The notes beneath the pieces were generated by a model that saw only the letters and a program-made list of their open reading frames with translations, was not told the origin of the DNA and made no database searches. A stretch of DNA of 64,000 bases from Ephemerocybe angulata (taxonomy: Eukaryota; Basidiomycota; Agaricomycetes; Agaricales; Psathyrellaceae). Position numbers and translations under genes: made by a program. The number at the start of each line of letters is the position of its first letter. Position 1 is the stretch's first letter. Shown here in pieces: positions 22,870-34,764 of this stretch. The DNA lies in NCBI GenBank assembly GCA_013368325.1, contig JAACJK010000173.1, forward strand, positions 124,001 through 188,000, read 5' to 3'.

Positions 22870-23345
22870 TAGGTGAGGACCATCTATGAGTCCGCCATGC
22901 CTTTTTATACTCTAAGTGCCACTCCAGATTCGATCACTCGTGCTTTACTCGTGCTGATAGAACACGACTGGAAGGTGGAGCCCAGCCTTCTCCAAGTCTT
23001 CTTTTTGCAGATAGGTCAATAGAGTGCCCTGAATGAAGATTCTTCGACGTGTTCATGGATCAACAACTTTCGTAAACAAGGAGACCCAGTGAGAATGATT
23101 TGAGCTGGAAAAGCGCAGGGTGGATCTCCGGAACCTTAAAGAATCTATATTCTACTACGCTGATATACCCGAAGCCCTGTTTTCGCGATAGCGGCACCAA
23201 AGCGGCACTCATGTCTCGTAGAAGTACTCAAAGGCTGTACCAGCCGTCTTAAAGTCGATTTGACACGTCGATTAGACTCTGAACATGGACAAGTATGATT
23301 CTCTAGCTACGTTTCTCCGCTACTCTACAGATCGTTTCTTCCTCA
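22870..23345. other. Intergenic, nothing recognised
   Basis: Upstream region of the secreted protein gene, with a CTTTTTATACTC stretch near 22,900 that could be its TATA box. No gene is visible further right. Confidence 0.5.
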
Positions 23346-23561
23346 TCAAGTGTTCCAGACGTAGTGCCCGGCTTTCTTGTAGTCCCACACGAGTGTATTA
23401 TTTTTAGTCCGCAGTCCTACTACCCCTTCAAAATGCGTGACGAGAGGAGAATGCGACCCGTTGTACGAGACTCCCAGCACAGCCAACCTTCTGATGGGGA
23501 ACCTCGAGCACCGAGCGGCTGCAGCTAAAAGTCCAGTCGCATGGAACTTCCGTGACGACAC
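23346..23561 (-). pseudogene. Fragment of an F-box family protein (inverted)
   Basis: The minus-strand frame ends in 'NNTLVWDYKKAGHYVWN', equivalent to the 'YKVLVWDCHNNSYTGW' segment of the F-box gene at 25,017-27,005. Only this middle part is present, without an F-box or C-terminal half. It abuts, head to head, a second fragment on the plus strand. Confidence 0.55.
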
Positions 23562-23565
23562 CTAC

Positions 23566-24533
23566 CTTCCGTGACGACACCTACGCAAAATGGGAAACAG
23601 AGTACTTTGCGCCGGTGGAGGTCCGTCATTTTCAGTCTGGGGGCATCGTCGTCCCTCTATTCTTTCTGACTCCTTCCTTTTAAACAGATCTTTGCAAACG
23701 AGGCACACGTATTCTATGTTACCCACTACGGTATTGCGGGCCGCACGCTCGCTCATTTTGAATATGTCACGAACGCCGGACACATTGATATACGGTCCCC
23801 AGTCCCAAGAGGCTTGGGAGGTCCCTTCTTCTACACTTTCTTCCCTGGGAAGGGCCACAGCCTGGGGAGGGAGAAGACCAGCCCGAACTCAGTGTGGACC
23901 CTGAGCATGCTCTCTCCCCTTGATGGGAGCGAAGACCTAATCTTCGAAGTCCGGGAATCGTTCTTCTACTTCATGGACGACGACAATCCAGACACAGAAT
24001 ATGAAGATCCGTACGACCCCATGCTTATGTACTACGACTGCGACCGTGCCGCCCTCAAAGTCTACCGGTACGCCTTCAAATACGACTCCAAGTACCCTCA
24101 GCTGTCCTCTCTCACACGAGTCTCCACGGCTGAACATTCATTCGCCAAGTCGAGCAGCATCGAGTACCCTCGAAATTATCCTGCGTGGTACTTCCAGGCG
24201 GACTCTTTCCAGAGGTGCAATGGGAGTGATAGCACAGTGACGCTTTGGCGGTATCCGTACCCGGAATGGACTGCAGGGTGGCCTGACATCGACGGTGAAT
24301 GGCCCAACCCAGTTTTCGTTTCATTGGTTGACGGGAAGGAGCGCAATACTGATGGTGGGGTCACACTTGCGCCCTTGGTTGGTTTGGAGGAAATACAGGC
24401 CAATACCTGTGTGAAGAACACAGAGCTGTGCCCGGCGAGTGGGAAAGGGGTTATTATGTGGGAAGCTGAACCTGAAGAACCTGCTGAATTCGCGGGACCA
24501 TGGAGGTGGTTTGATCTGATAGAGGTAGCTTAA
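23566..24533 (+). pseudogene. C-terminal half of an F-box family protein
   Basis: An upstream stub (DDTYAKWETEYFAPVE) is followed after an intron ending TTTTAAACAG by one long exon, 23,693-24,533, that stays open for 280 residues ('IFANEAHVFYVTHYGI...' to '...WFDLIEVA'). It aligns along its length with the last exon of the gene at 25,017-27,005, including the closing 'LCPAS.KGV.MW' motif. The N-terminal F-box half is missing; instead an inverted fragment of a related copy lies to the left. It is probably a truncated copy, although the exon itself shows no stop. Confidence 0.6.
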
Positions 24534-25016
24534 AGAATGTCCTATATTGAATGCGTTTTGTCGCCCTCTTCTTTGAACTGGCCTTTTCTAACCTGTATTT
24601 CCCTAATCTTTTGCCGCGTGTTGACCGCGTGTTAATAACTGAATTACGGACTGAGCTTTGACTGAGCTTTTGTCATAGACCGGGCGGAACTTGAGGATGC
24701 CAGATGCGAGGGCCGTTTATGTGTTTGTTCACAACTCAACAGCCAATGATCTATTTCAACTACCTTTGCCGACCATTCACACCGCAATGGAAGCAGATCG
24801 ACTGATGGATATACCGAAAAATAGGCGCCCGCACCAGGTTTGGGGTTAGGTTTAATCACGTCATCTGTTCCTGGGAATTTTAAGAGCTTTCGAACCACAA
24901 CGCTTCTCGCTCAGCTTCGAGAGGTTCCTTCGTCACGCTGGCCATCTGCGACGCAAGGAACTCGGTAGTCGCTGAGATATACTTCGTTATTCCACAGCTT
25001 ACGTGGTAGACGGGAC
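24534..25016. other. Intergenic between F-box copies
   Basis: No gene recognised. It holds the 3' flank of the truncated copy and the promoter of the next F-box gene. Confidence 0.5.
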
Positions 25017-27005
25017 ATGGCATTCTCTCGACTTCCTCCCGAACTTCTACTCTTGATTCTGAGCGACTTGGACGCCATCGATATACACCACCTGCAGCTG
25101 GTTCGTTCATATTGGGGGGTCCTCAAATGAGTATATCTAACGCATGCCTCAATCCCAGGCCTGTAAAGCTCTCTACGAGGTTATCGAGGCATCCGGCACG
25201 CATGTTTGGCGCCAATTGCTACAGAGGCACTGTGTCCGGAACGATCTCTTCACTCCCAGCTACGCCCACCTAAACACCGCCGCTGAAGTCAAGCATGCCG
25301 CCACAGCGCCATTTCGCCTGGCATCTGCGTACAAGAAAGCAGCTTTCCACGGCACTGCAATCGGGAAATCAACCACGCTGCTCCAGTTTCCGGAGGGGTT
25401 CCTCGATTCCGACGAAGATGCCTTCCCTGAGATGCTCTTCATCCCAGGGGGAAGGTACCTCCTGATACTACTCAGTGGGTCTCTGTCTCTCTGGGATCTC
25501 CGTCATGCGCCAAACGTGGAGCTAGTCCTAGAGGAGGTGTTGGGACCGGGCGATCTCTTTGATAGTGTCGCCTACCTCAACTGCGTGGATAACACCATTC
25601 AGATCATCTGCCTTTTCAACGACAACTTGCCTCCGGGCTACGTCTCTCCGTGGGTACATTTAACGACAGTCGCTAAACTTTGAACTGAGCTTTCTCAATA
25701 GCGCGGCCGGAGGCGATGACGTTCCAATTACTACATACCATTTTATCGAGCTTCACTGGGCTGCCGATCACACGTTTACCTTCAATATCCGTGGAAAGCT
25801 TACCCTCGTCAATGCCTCACCATCCCAAATCAAGTTGTGCTCCGTCGTTGGGAACAGGATTATCAGCAGAGTTGAATACAAGGTTCTTGTGTGGGACTGC
25901 CACAACAACTCGTACACTGGGTGGAATTATCTCTGAGGAGGTAATTCAAAAATATATATAATATCTGAGGTGAGTCGGCTTTCCTCCCCAGTAATTGTCA
26001 ATATACCTCCCTTCCTTCCAGATCCTATCAAACGAGGAGTATGCCTTCCACATCACCAATAGGGGAGTTCAGTGTGTCGCATTCCCCGACTTCGACCCCA
26101 TCACCAGCGGCTACGTGGATATGGATAGCGCTGATATTAACTTCTACCATTGGGTCACACCCACCCTCTCCTTTGACTCCAGGCGTAGCCATGAAGGTGA
26201 AGAATATAGACATCCACCCGGTAAGATGATCTGGAAATCCCTCGCCTCCCGCACGGTTGAGGGAAACATCGAAATTTTCTTCGATGTGGCCAAATCATCC
26301 TTCATGGAGAAACACGATGGTGAGGAGACTGCCGAACGGCCCCTGAGGGCGCAGGGAAGTAACCAGAGGAGGCGGCCAGTAGATTACCGCGAGAGCTATA
26401 AGGATCATCAGCTCTATGGCACACTCCACGTCCACCGGTGGCTTTTCAAGTACAACCCCGTAAACCCAGCCGATTCCTCCCTGGTCCGGGCTCACACCAG
26501 CATCATCTCGAATCCCTCAATTCCTGGGCTCACGTACCCCGAATGCTATGCTGCGAGGTACCTCTCTACACCGTACTTCCAGAACTATGATGGGCCAGGG
26601 AATACCGTCACGCTTTGGTCGGATTCAGGAGGTGTATCCCTTGGGACGTCATTGGAGTGCAAGCCAGTGTTCATGTCCTTGGTCGATAGGCCTCAGGGGA
26701 AGGAGAACGAGGACAATAGGGTGAAGGTGGTGCCTTTGGTAGGTATTGACAACTTGGAAGAGGGTCCGCGACCTAGGTTTCCAAGGACATTGGTCGATAG
26801 GTCTCAAGGAAAGGAGAACGAGGACAAGAGGGTGGAGGTGGTGCCCTTCATAGGGGTCGACGACTTGGAAAAGGGTCTGCGACTCGTTGAAAGTATTCTC
26901 TGTCCGGCTAGCGCGAAGGGAGTTGTTATGTGGTATGCCGATCCCCCCGAGTCGGCGGAGGAAATGGGTGGGCAAACGCGGATTGAGTTGTGGGAGATTG
27001 CTTAG
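25017..27005 (+). CDS. F-box protein with beta-propeller-like C-terminal region
   Basis: Exon 1 (25,017-25,100, MAFSRLPPELLLLILSDLD) joined to exon 2 (25,159-25,649) gives a typical F-box (LPPELLLLILSDLDAIDIHH). Such proteins link substrates to SCF ubiquitin ligases. Exon 3 starts at 25,702 and contains 'YKVLVWDCHNNSYTGW'. The final exon starts after TTCCAG at about 26,022 and ends at TAG 27,003-27,005. An in-frame TGA at 25,934-25,936 lies just before the expected splice donor, so either the intron border is unusual or this copy is damaged. The last exon has an internal tandem duplication of about 117 bp (26,675-26,880, repeated 'LVDR.QGKENED'). Neighbouring fragments show that the family is locally duplicated. 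Confidence 0.65.
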
Positions 27006-28328
27006 GGGGAGGGTATTAATAGTACTACATTGTCTTGCAATCTATGTATGATAGCTCTCAGAGTCTCATCTATGCCAAAATCCATTGATGTCGAGCAGGT
27101 TGCAATTGGCTTGGGGTCCATTTGACGAGAGAGGATGTCATCCGGCCACTCGCAGTCCTGTCACCGGGTGGTGGAGAACGGCGACCGCCGCGAGATTGAG
27201 TAGCGTAGAAAGTGCCGGTTAGGACATAGTGAGGCGGAAGGAAGCGCGCTGTTCCAAATTGGGTATCAACTGACCTGTGCTGCTAGTGTCTGCAGAGCAT
27301 TAGGTCAAATGTGAGTATGTACACGGTATGGCTGCGAGGTAGCCTGGTGGTAAACGTACAGCCAGCGTTAATACACGCCCTCAGCCACCACCGTGACCGC
27401 CACTGACACCGAGGCCGACAGCACTACCACGGCCAGATGCGAGAATGCTCAGCGTGAGGGAGATGGCGATTGCGAGATTGGGAAATTGCGTTGCAGAGCT
27501 GTGATTCTTGTGGTGGGAAAGAATATATTCTTGTTGGCAATAGGGTGTTTACTTGTTAGACGCGATGAGGGGATTGTGATCGTTGGGCTTGATTTGGTAT
27601 GCACTAGATATCCGATACCATGATTTTATTTGTGCCCAAAGTCACCACTCTGGGTGTGTACAACTTTCTAACTGATAGTTTGCTGATGGTGCGGAGCGGA
27701 TTGGATTTTTTATTGATTCCTGCGTGACAATCAACCCATAATACACATTGCAGACACTGCGCATTCACAGCTTAGAAAGAATCTCTGTATTTTGAGATCA
27801 TAGCATGATGTTGCGAATAACACCCACGAACGAGCATTTATAGTGCGCCTTCGCCAAGCACCCAATCCTCCTCTCAGTTTACCAGACACTGATCACCGTC
27901 CGACGCTCGTCAGGCCATCATGTCACCTTTAGCTCTTCATACAGGAACCCATGCTCAGCACTCTCGGGGCTCTAGAGCATTTTCTACCTTCCCGGTGCCG
28001 CTAGGTAGGCTTATTTCTGGCAGCAGAGACACTACGTGACTGAGACAAAAGTCAACTGCGGAGATGGATCCTAAATATACAACAGTGTATCCGGTCTTCG
28101 ATGTTCGTGCCCGACGAGTTGGGGCATAGCATTGGTGTGGTAGCTTCCTGTTCCCTCCGATCGTCGACATCCGGCTGTCTAAGGCCTGAAATACCGCTCG
28201 TCATTTCTAATCAAACTGTCCATATATTTATCTAACGTGCTATGTATCCCCGAACGAGCAGGGCCTGGGAGGGGACTTGGAGACATATATACGCATTGGC
28301 TTCAGCTTTCTTACACCCAGTCTCTGTC
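27006..28328. other. Intergenic, 1.3 kb
   Basis: No gene that I can support; the plus-strand frame at 27,393-27,623 is low-complexity and unrecognised. A TATATATTT run near 28,222 lies about 105 bp before the hydrolase start and may be its TATA box. Confidence 0.45.
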
Positions 28329-29866
28329 ATGATGTTCGCTCTTTTGCCCCTCTTGCCTTTCTTCACCGTCCTAGGCTCCGTCTGTCTCACAACCGCGGTT
28401 TCTAACGGAAATTGCTTCGACACAGTCCTGCCCATCAGCATCACTGCAAACAACGTAGAGCTCAAGCTCTCTGCACCGCGCAACCAGCAAGAGCTCACAG
28501 ACATCTGGACCCGCGCCACGAGCCTCACATCCAACGTCACAGCAGAGATAATCGGAGGGCCAGTAACTAACAAGGCGACATACAAGATATGGACGCAGCT
28601 CTGTGTGCCATCGAAGCCTGATGCGGCCAAGACGGTGGAGTTCGCTGTTCACGGGTATGAATGAGCTCGATACTTAGTCGTTCGCCTGAAGGTAGCTAAT
28701 GTGGTCTTGAATGTAGAGTTGGCTTCGACCATACCTATTGGAACTTTGGCGGACCTGGGTCGAAGTACAACTACGTCGAGGCGGCTCTCAAAGCAGGGCA
28801 TGCTATCCTCATTTATGATAGACTCGGTATGTAGTGCACCCACTTATCACGCACACTTGACCCTTCAAGTCACATCGTGGACTCATTAAATGAAATTCTA
28901 CTTAGGGACTGGGCAGTCAGACAAGCCAGATGGTATCTCGAAACTCCAATTCCCGACGGAACTCGAGATTGCATCTGAGCTTGTCAAGTACCTTCGTGCA
29001 AAGCCCAGGGGGAACCAATTCAACCAAGTCGTTGGGATCGGGCACTCCTATGGAAGGTATGTCACAAGTTGCTGTATCTTTGAGCGGAGTACTGAGAAAC
29101 CCTCTGCGCACGCAACCCAGTGTGACATTGCTCAGCCTGGTCGGGAAATACGGCAACGTGCTTGACGCAGCTATACTTACCGGCTTTACAGCAGGCGGGG
29201 GGCTGGGTCTCACCGCTTTCGCCGCAGTGGGGTGGACGATTGCCGCGCAGCAGAACCCAAAGCGATTTGGTGCGTCCTCAACTTCATTCTAAGTTTAGCC
29301 TCTCAACCCGTCTATTTTGTCGCGTAAAGGCTCGCTTCCCACCTCGTATATGACTACAGAAGGCATTTCGAACAGTCAAAGCTTTTTCTTCCGATATGGG
29401 AATTACGAAACCGGTACGCACCTCTATCTGGTCTCTGGAGACTGGAGCAAGATTCTAAGCGCGCACCTTTGTATGTATTACCCAGCTGTTCTTCAAGCTG
29501 CCGAAGCCACGAAAGCGACTGCTACTCTGGGTGAACTCTTCACCGGAGCCGCAAACCCAGCGCTCAATTATACAAACCCCGTATTCATCGTGACCGGGGA
29601 CAAGGACTAGTAAGTCGCAAGACGCTTTCCTCAGCAACGTCCAAGGGCTAATTTCGCCATGCTCCTGTAGTCCATTCTGCGGCGGCAACTGCTACCAAAA
29701 GATCAACGGAGCAAACCTCGTCGACGCGAGCAAAGTCGTCTTCCCCGCCGTTCCAGAGTCCAAGTTCTCCACATTCATTCCGGCGGAGACGGGGCATGGA
29801 AACAACTTACATCTGAGCGCACCCGAGGCGTACGGAGAGATCCAGGGTTGGATCGCGCAGCTTTGA
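28329..29866 (+). CDS. Secreted alpha/beta hydrolase
   Basis: Seven exons with GT-AG introns: 28,329-28,654, 28,717-28,826, 28,906-29,056, 29,121-29,269, 29,330-29,413, 29,486-29,609 and 29,671-29,866. They give 379 residues. The N-terminus is a signal peptide (MMFALLPLLPFFTVLGSVCL). The fold is marked by 'HGVGFDHTYWNFG' (oxyanion region), 'IYDRLGTGQSD', the nucleophile elbow 'GIGHSYGS' (catalytic Ser), 'VTGDKDY' before the acid and 'GHGNNLH' with the likely catalytic His. It probably acts on an ester or similar bond outside the cell; the substrate is unknown. An upstream in-frame ATG at 28,242 would bury the signal peptide, so I chose 28,329. Confidence 0.85.
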
Positions 29867-30227
29867 GCCGCTTGGATTCCGTTTATCAATTGTTATAATC
29901 TTTTAATACTTACTTTCCTATGATGAGTGAGCCATGCTCTCCACGTTCGGACGCTTTCTTCTAGACTGTTTGAGATATGGAGTTTACGGCCCTAGACATG
30001 AGTAGCAGGCAGGTCTGTAAGCGAGATATAGCGTAGGAGAGCTCCGGAAGCAGGAGACATAAGCACGGAACGTCTCTTGATAAGCACATACAAGAATTGG
30101 CGCCAGTTGCAGAAGGAATAGCAGGGGAAAAGCATGAAGGTAGGCAGGCGACAGCAAGATACGCAGTAAAGTTCGTTGAAGAAAGGCAGTCACTAAATAT
30201 AGAGAGGCCATTCAGACGACGTAGAGC
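29867..30227. other. Convergent 3' flanks
   Basis: Space between the hydrolase stop and the stop of homeodomain-like copy C on the other strand. No gene is recognised. Confidence 0.5.
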
Positions 30228-31462
30228 TCATCGCAGATCCACAGGACTACCAGAGCATACAGGACACAAGCCAGCAAAAGCACCATCCGAGCCGTAAGTT
30301 TTGCCAAGGAAGCATAAGACGTAAGAGGTATTCGGCGTATCAGTTGCATATAAGAACTCCATAGGAGACATAGAGCACGAGGGCACGACAGTAGGGGTAG
30401 GACGTTCAGCGTGAGCAGCGCCAGCCTCAGAGGACGCACGGTCAGGGAGAGGGTCAAGGTAACGGCCGGTCACAGAGGCATTAGAGTCAGAAGAAGCGGC
30501 CGTCGTCGCTAGAACAGGAGGCACCGGTGTCGAAGTAGCATATCCAATTTGAGCCGGTGCACGAGAGGTATGGGATCCTGGGCGATGCGATCGCGTGAAG
30601 CTATTAGATACGAGCAGAATCGGCGGGATTGAGATACCACGACACCTTTCCAGTCAGGAAGGGGAGGTTGCTTCTGGTTCGAGAGTCGTCGAACGGTCTC
30701 AAGGGGCGGAACGTTCGGCATGGGATCGACAGTCGTGTCGTCGTTGTCCATTGGCTGCTCTAGAGGTAGAAATCCGTTAAAAAAGAATAGAGTATGCTGC
30801 CGATTATCGAGGTACCAAGTTTCCGAGGTTCGCTAGACATAGAGCTCGACAGCGCAGGAACGTTATCAGGCTCTGGCGAAGTGTTCGGAGACGACGTCGG
30901 GGGCGATGATTGCAACGCCGACGCCGGTGTTGAGGCACGCATAGAGAACGATGGCGACGAGGGTGGGGTTTCTTTCTTCACGGACATACCAGGCACTGAA
31001 TCGTCCGATGAGAGATTGACAATTGAAGTCGGAGGTGAGCCATTCGAATGCATATATGTGCGTACCGTGCCTACGATAATGCCCTTTATCCTTCCCTAAA
31101 CCTGCGTCCTCCTCCTCCCACACCTCCGCCTCGACGTTGCCCACCTCCATGTCATACGCCTCCCGAGATAACTCGATTCCCATCGCCTTCGCCTTCTGAG
31201 CCCGCCGGCTCCACCACCCGTGAACATTGTCCGGATTTACACCGCGAGCATTCGCCCATGCCCGGCGGGACGCCACTGTGGGGATGCGGGGGTCGGCGTC
31301 CCAGATCGCGTGGAGTTGCGCAAAGTGGTTGGCAGTCAGGCGTTTGTAGGTCGGCTTGGGCTTCTGGTTTGTGGGCTTCGCCGCCTTGCACGTTGGCTCT
31401 GGTCTTGACGCCGCATTCGCTGATTCTCCAAGCGCAGACGATGAGGGTATGATGGAGTTCAT
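30228..31462 (-). CDS. Homeodomain-like protein, copy C (diverged paralogue)
   Basis: Four exons on the minus strand: 31,462-31,066, 30,995-30,816, 30,759-30,646 and 30,577-30,228. All introns are phase 1, exactly as in copy A, giving 346 residues. The homeodomain-like part lies at about residues 38-94 and closes with 'VHGWWSRRAQKAKAMGIEL'. As in copies A and B, an Arg stands where Asn51 is expected. 'GNVEAE' follows the domain as in the other copies. The C-terminus ('MEFLYATD', 'LCFLGKTYGSDGAF') is only loosely related to that of copy A. The long conserved exon layout supports common descent; the role is presumably nuclear and regulatory. Confidence 0.7.
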
Positions 31463-31892
31463 CAGATAGATAGGGTGGAGGAGTGAAGAAGGATGAAGGA
31501 ATTCGAAAGTTCAAGGAAGAGGACGACTTGGCTGCTGAGATTGAAAGTTCTGTGTTCCGCTCCCCTGCCGGCCGAGGATAAGCTGGGCGCTTCGGTAGGC
31601 GCCTGGAAAAGCGCCGATCGCCCTGAAGACGCTGACCCCAATGGCTTAGCCTACCCAAGTCTCAAATCTCAGCTGAAGAGGGTAGCTGTTGATAGTGGCT
31701 AGGGAAGGATACACTAATCGCTCCTTCGATGCCCTGAGTACATACTAGACTCGGAGATGAGCCGCGGCTTCGATTCTTCGACAACAAACAACCTGGGAAG
31801 GCGTAGCATAGTTATTGCATGCGTATGTGTATATATTTACTGGAGCTAAGCGGTGGACTATCGTTCGTAGATATTGACTTCATCATCAACTA
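31463..31892. other. Intergenic
   Basis: Promoter side of homeodomain-like copy C and 3' flank of the I9-domain gene. No other gene is seen. Confidence 0.5.
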
Positions 31893-32623
31893 TCAGAAAA
31901 ACCAGAAGAACCCATTCCTCGTGGCACCATTACTCGCAGGCGCTGCACTGGTAGTGGAGGTACTCGTGCCATTGCCGCTACCGATGCCCGTAGCACTGCT
32001 TGTAATACCGCTTGTTGCACTGCTGGTAATGCTTCCAGGTTGTGTACTGGTAGTCTGAGTATTGGTGACGCTGCCGGATCCACTTGTAGAACTGGCCGAA
32101 CTTCGTGATACTTAAGAGGTACGTTCAGGTGATATTTGTGGGAACTCACGGTTGGGGCTGTATCGTCACTATCCCATCAGGCTCTGAATGAATGTTAAGG
32201 TCAGTGTGGGTCTGGGTTGCACTGGGTATCGGCTGTGAGGGACATGCCTATGTAGTCCACGAGCGTATCGCCAGCCAGCTGAGCTTGGAATGAGTCCGGG
32301 ATTGTCGCAGAGAATCCCTAAATTGGGATACCTTTAGACTACTGCTCCCATAGGAAGGTACTAAGGCCGCCCTTACGTTCAGTATCTTGGATCCGTGGTC
32401 AAACCTTTCCAGCACATGTCCCCCTATCTTCCATCGTTAGGATAGCACTTCGGGTGAGACAGCATCGGCATCCTTACCAGCTTGTTCAACCTCATATGCG
32501 TACTGATCAATCTGTGCACTGGACACGTTCGCCTTGAAGACGACAATGAACCCTTGCAATACGGAGCTATCAGCTGCAAGGAGATACGTAAGAAGCCAAG
32601 TACTCACTTCCAATCTGCGACAT
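31893..32623 (-). CDS. Peptidase inhibitor I9-domain protein with Ser/Thr-rich tail
   Basis: Six small exons on the minus strand: 32,623-32,608, 32,573-32,478, 32,423-32,377, 32,317-32,248, 32,183-32,150 and 32,100-31,893. They join in frame to 156 residues. Residues 8-80 ('VLQGFIVVFKANVSSAQID', 'GGHVLERFD', 'LNGFSATIPD', 'DYIEPDG') form an I9 domain, the fold of subtilisin propeptides and of fungal inhibitors such as POIA1. The rest is a Ser/Thr/Gly-rich tail of about 70 residues. There is no signal peptide,so it should act in the cytosol or on subtilases inside the cell. Intron 4 has a GC donor (GCATGT at 32,247). The tail exon depends on one acceptor choice. Confidence 0.7.
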
Positions 32624-32949
32624 AGGGGTGAATCGATAAGCTATGATAGAGGAAGAGGTTGGGCGGTGAATTGAGCTCAGAGGCTGATGATACACAGGCT
32701 ATGGACGTGAGTGCAGGGGAAGGAATGCAAGGATCGTCGATTCTGACGTCGAATGCGGGTTGAATGTTGTGACGTTGGCGCGCACAGCCCTTCAAGATCT
32801 TATCTTATCTTTACGAGTACATATGCATAAGGCTCGAGATCCTCGGTGTCGTGGAACAAAAATTGGTTTGACTGACGTACTAGATGGGCACTCTGGGACG
32901 AGAAGAGCTAACTATGAAAGATGGATCATGGAATAGTATGAGGCAAAAA

Positions 32950-33031
32950 TTCGGGTACGGGGAATCGAACCCCGAGCTGCCGCGAACACTCGCATGAGAG
33001 GCGGCAATGTTAGCCGTTACACCATACCCGA
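32950..33031 (-). tRNA. tRNA-Glu (anticodon CTC), with intron
   Basis: On the minus strand the acceptor arms TCGGGTA/TACCCGA pair perfectly. The D arm contains GTGTAACGGCTAACAT, the anticodon stem is GCCGC/GCGGC with CTC at 32,998-32,996, and the T arm is CGGGG-TTCGATT-CCCCG. A 10-nt intron (32,994-32,985) follows the base after the anticodon. A TTTTT terminator follows directly (32,949-32,945). The same tRNA with a different intron lies at 60,129. Confidence 0.95.
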
Positions 33032-34764
33032 TGTGATTGAAAGCCAGAACAGGCGGAGACAGCCAGGTAGCATTGGAAGCGCTCACAACAACAGTCCCGT
33101 ATTACATAGAAGCAAAGTACATAATAACGTAGTCTGAGCCGTACCTGGTGCCAAGAGCGACAGGTGGCTCGGAGTTCAAATATTTGATGACGGCTTTCCG
33201 GCAAGGAACCCAGGGCACGGCCATGGCGTTTTGATGGGATATTAGAGACGCGTCTTTCCCTTCCCTCTCCATCCCTTCCCCCTATCCGACCACCCACACT
33301 CGTTAAACTCTATGTCTACTACACTAATCTATATTACTATCTAAATGGGCGAAGAATCTGGGCGATGGCTCAATGAATCACTCTGCAAAGCGTTCAAACT
33401 TTCGGAACTCCGGCCTTTCCAGCTCCAACACGCGCTTGACCTTCGCAATGGCCGCGATGTCTTTCTGACCATTGCAACAGGCCAGGGAAAGACCGTAGTC
33501 CTTTTATCACCCCTGGTTGCCGCGAAGGAGAAGTCAGAGAAAGGGATAGGGATAGCAATTGTGCCTACAAAGGCTTTGGCCCAGCAACTCGTACGTGACC
33601 TCATTTACTTTTACTTCTTGTGTCCGAGCTCAGCCCTACCATGGATTAGGAGAAAACAGCGTCATCAGTGGGACTGGGAGCAGTCGCCGTCACCGAGGAT
33701 ACCATTCGGGAAGCGGAAGCTTTGGGTGTAGACCTCTTCAAGGTCCTCTCGGTGGATGGTCTCCGCCTTGCAATCATGAGCCCCCAAATGCTCCGAGGCG
33801 AGCGATTTAATGCCTGGATTCGATCGACACGCATTCGAGAATCTATTCGGTGGATGTTAATTGATGAAGCCCACCTAGTTCTCGAGGAATCCAGTCCGTT
33901 TAGGACGCCCTATACCAACATCGCACTTATGCGCAGCCGCCTTCCGTCCTCCACCGTCTGGTGCGCCGTAACAGGCTCGGTGACTCCAGTTAATGCGCCG
34001 GCTGCTGCAATTCTGCTGGGCTTTCGGCCTGGTCTATATGTCGACGCCCGGTATCGCTTGGATCGCCCGCATATCAAGTATATCCCCCGCATTCTCCAAC
34101 ACTCGACTTCGGGCGGCGAATTCCTTGATCTCGCCTCTACCGTCCCCCTTTCCCTCACATCCGCTCAGCAAATCACCACCACACTCATTTTTACGGAAAC
34201 TATCGCAACCTCGCACGCAGTAATGCGTTTTCTCGACTCACTTATCCCCTCCTCTGTTCCTAATCACTCGCAAATAATCAAACTTTATAATTCTCTAATG
34301 CCTCTTGAGTACCGCCAAAAGTTCATTCGGGATATTACCTCGGGAGAAACACTTCGGATCGGGGTGGTGACGGATTCCCTCACTTACGGACTCGATATCC
34401 CAAATCTGGCGCGCGTCATGCTGTTCGACCTCTGCACCTCCCCGGAAATAATGAAGCAGAAGATGGGGCGCTGCGGGAGGGATGGCCGCCCCGCCGTGGC
34501 GATCACCTACGCTCCGGCATGGGTACAGGAGATTCTGGGCCACGAAATACAGACCCAGAAGGAGAAGGATGAAGCTCGCCGCCGTGCTGCATTGCACCCC
34601 ATGATTCAGAAGTGGTTTAATCCGACTCTGCACCAGTGCCCACGGCTCACGGACAACCAGTACTACGGCGATGATTTCGAGCAGCCGGATAATTGCTGTG
34701 TTGTTTGTTCTCCAGACCCTGAGCAAGACGCAGACCGCGCGGTCATCGAGAAATGGCAGTCAGC

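Noticed and set aside
8214..31462. Mating-type (HD) locus
   Set aside because: Mating-type loci have divergent HD1/HD2 pairs with Asn51. Here all copies lie on one strand, belong to one family and lack the Asn; no mip or beta-fg neighbour is seen.
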